From: Polytrichum commune
Lineage: Eukaryota; Streptophyta; Polytrichopsida; Polytrichales; Polytrichaceae
Assembly: GCA_950295325.1 (NCBI GenBank)
Contig: OX485804.1
Coordinates: 31,620,001 to 31,684,000 of the forward strand
Reading direction: 5' to 3'
Length of the DNA: 64,000 nt
In this document: positions 61,651 to 64,000 of the stretch, in pieces
How positions within the stretch are numbered: the stretch's first letter is position 1
Layout: the number at the start of each line of letters is the position of its first letter
Made by a program: the position numbers and the translations under genes
The notes under the pieces: model-generated
What the model was told of the DNA's origin: nothing
Databases searched by the model: none
The model's input: the letters and a program-made list of their open reading frames with translations, nothing else

Positions 61651-62444
61651 TTCACTTAGCACACGTATCTAGTATCCCAGTAAGTGTGCTCTAAGTTACC
61701 TCACCAAGCCCTTGTGTGAATGGTAAAAAAGAGCCTCTTTTAGGGTTTACGGGTTTATATTGGAGATCTTACCCAAGGTAAGTTCTGTACAACCCTAATT
61801 TTACCACGTGTTAGGGATGTGTTCTACATCCTTAACCCTAGTCACCTTGTACCATTCATCTATACTTATGAAAACTTAGTCCATACAGTAACTATTTTTT
61901 TCATCCATGTGTACATGATAGGTATAAAGTAAAGGAACATAAGTTTAAACTGAACATATGGCTTTAAACAAGAGCAAGATAGGGAGAGAGCTGGGCTTTT
62001 CTTGTCTAAAGCTATGCTTACTTTCAAGCTTAGTCTTTGCAATACATCCTCTTATCAAGAGGCCACACCATTCTTTTGTATATCCATGTACCTTTCAAAA
62101 CCCGGGTGGGTGGGTGGGATCCTCTCCCATGGCTACATCCTTGCACATGCAACTATTTCTCATGGTCCTTGTCATTTCTTGGTATCTCTCTAAGTATGTG
62201 AATCAACCATAAGTAAATTACATACTAAGGTTTTACCCTTGTGTGCTTAAAGCAAAGTAATGTAATCCATATCCAAAGTATGTCAATTTCAAGTATGTAC
62301 CTAATCCAATATCACTTCAAAAGTCTTATCATAACCTAACATACTGCCTAACATTCTTCATCATTAAAGAATGTGCAAGCTCTATGTACACACTATTTTT
62401 GACAAGAGTTGGTACGCAAAACCTAAAGATGTTGTCAAATTTGT

Positions 62445-62690
62445 GAAGGGTCTGCCTCACTTGTGCCCATGCCACCAAATCCAAAGAGAGGGTTAGTAAC
62501 GTACACGAGGTGAATAACAGTAGAACCCAATTGTTATCTATGTCACACAATAAAGTACAGCATGAATACACGTTTGCAACCAAGAATACACATACTTCCA
62601 TGGAGTACTCTACCTGTTCCTTAGCCATTTGAACCTTGTGTATCCGAGGTTAGAGTTGAGCCACATACACCTCCCAATAACCTCTAGATT
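62445..62690 (+). repeat. ~1.05-kb spaced direct duplication, second unit
   Basis: Second unit of the pair starting at 61390, diverged by substitutions and a ~70-bp length difference. An (AG)n tract lies downstream at 62942-62961. Confidence 0.55.
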
Positions 62691-63523
62691 GCTCCACTTC
62701 CGCTAAACACAAAAGTTACTTAGGGTAAACCGCCACCGCGTTCTAACCCTTGAAAGGAGTTCCTTGTGATCTCTCTTTCTTAATATAGAATTAGGTAGTC
62801 CATCGTGGCCATAGATGCAGATGCTCTGATCTATGGTAGATATTCGTTAGTTGAGACTACCCTAACCCTAAAGTAACTTTACCTTGGGTTTAGCATAAGT
62901 TACCAGCATGGTTCAGTTATGGTTAATACGAAACATAGTATAGAGAGAGAGAGAGAGAGAGTAATTGTTAGATTGACATAAGAGAAAAGGTCCGGATATT
63001 GTTTAGTTAGGGACCAAGAGCTTACTTAAAAGGCCTTGATCCAAGACATATATGGTCGTAGAGGCTAGGCTTAGGGTAGACTTCCATGTGCCGGCCAAGT
63101 CGGCAAGAATCACTAAATGATATAATTTGACTCCCCAAGAAGAAGAAAAATCCACATGAAAATATGTGTTATTTTCTCCAAAGCATAAAAGTTGGTGGTG
63201 TGCACAACTGTAAGGTAAGTTAGAGTATTGAGGATGAGGAGTTAACACATTCTCTATTCTAGAATTGGAAAGTGATTATGAGATGAGCATCCTACAATTG
63301 ATTTGCATTAACTTGTGGGCACAAGCACCATCAAATACACAACTCCAATACCTTGCATAGGTTTAAGTGAAAGTGATTCAAAGCTATACACTAACTTTGA
63401 ATTTGTGAAGGATAAAATCATGAACATTTGAAAATCACATTGATCTACAAAGCCAAGTAATTTATTTTGAAATTTTTCTCTTTCCAAGAAAGGTCCACAT
63501 AGTTTAGAAGACGGTGCAAGTAG
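62691..63523. other. No gene seen
   Basis: Carries (AG)n at 62942-62961 and no credible ORF. Confidence 0.5.
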
Positions 63524-63531
63524 TGTGCAAG

Positions 63532-63941
63532 CACGGGTAGATCACTCCATTGTCAAGTTGAACACCACGTGCGACCAAAAAAAATCTTCTTTTGGTAAGT
63601 TGCACCACCAAAATGGGTCAAACTTTTATCAAATTTTTCTCATGAGTAGATATACACAGTACCTATGACACATGTAAAAGTGGTAACTAAATTTGATGAT
63701 TTGTTTTTTTCATAAAACATACCGTTTCTAACTAGAATGACACAAAATTGAACTAAAACATTTATTTAAAAAAATAAAGATGACTAAAAATTTCAAAAAA
63801 ACATACAAAAGATACTATCAATGGTTATGTATATGTAGAAAAAATATCATAAATTTTAAAATTATGTATGGCATGTAATATAGGGGTAGCAAACTTTGTC
63901 CGCACGTGGTGTCAACTTGACAATGAAGTGACCTCCCCGTG
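63532..63941. mobile_element. MITE with long TIRs and 8-bp duplication, family 3
   Basis: The inverted ends are about 40 bp long. They begin CACGGGTAGATCAC and CACGGGGAGGTCAC and share CATTGTCAAGTTG and CACCACGTGCG. The perfect duplication TGTGCAAG flanks it (63524-63531 and 63942-63949). The 8-bp length suggests hAT, although the ends are CACGGG rather than CAGNG. The 410-bp interior is AT-rich and non-coding. Confidence 0.85.
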
Positions 63942-64000
63942 TGTGCAAGTAGGCATATTGAACTAGTAATTATTTAATTTCTTAGATATCATAAATTAAA

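Noticed and set aside
1-64000. CRISPR array or prokaryotic operon
   Set aside because: No regularly spaced identical repeats and no compact gene clusters; introns and transposons are eukaryotic.

Overview
This window is nuclear DNA of a land plant, AT-rich and dominated by repeats. Four things support that: a plant-type ureidoglycolate amidohydrolase gene with GT-AG introns, CCCTAAA/telo-box motifs at 44381-44418, many plant-style DNA transposons and MITEs with readable target-site duplications (TSDs), and very low gene density. About 64 kb holds one intact recognisable gene, which suggests a large genome. The CENP-B/pogo-type DDE transposase would fit a non-seed plant (bryophyte, lycophyte or fern), but that placement is only an impression. 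I see no bacterial features, rRNA, convincing tRNA or CRISPR.

Layout. 1-16 kb: non-genic, with a nested cluster of a short hAT MITE family at 2.4-3.0 kb and an inverted pair of the same family at 11.6-12.1 kb. 14.9-17 kb: GC-rich low-complexity islands. 16.9-18.7 kb: a ~230-bp tandem array interrupted by another repeat that itself carries a MITE. 20.2-20.7 kb: an almost perfect 517-bp palindrome with a TAA duplication. 23.6-27.6 kb: another copy of the hAT MITE, a recent 245-bp tandem duplication, a CACTA-type MITE and a 675-bp hAT element with a perfect 8-bp duplication. 28-28.9 kb: a GC-rich microsatellite island. 30-36.5 kb: very AT-rich and nearly featureless. 36.6-45 kb: a further hAT MITE, small foldback repeats, a deleted pogo/Tigger-type element at 42.8-43.7 kb, and weak exon-like islands on the minus strand beside a telo-box.

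46.7-52.8 kb is one pogo/Tigger-type transposon with terminal inverted repeats (TIRs) and TA duplications. It carries a dead but almost full-length transposase and a nested 1.9-kb solo LTR. 53.75-54.24 kb is a GC-rich foldback element just upstream of the gene. 54.9-59.8 kb is the four-exon UAH gene for the last step of ureide (purine) breakdown, predicted to enter the ER; its introns carry tandem and foldback repeats. 60-64 kb is non-genic, with an old ~1.05-kb direct duplication and a 410-bp element with long TIRs and an 8-bp duplication.

The main finds are several short transposon families, apparently unnamed, whose boundaries can be read to the base. None of the genes forms an operon or works with a neighbour; UAH is the only apparent host function.
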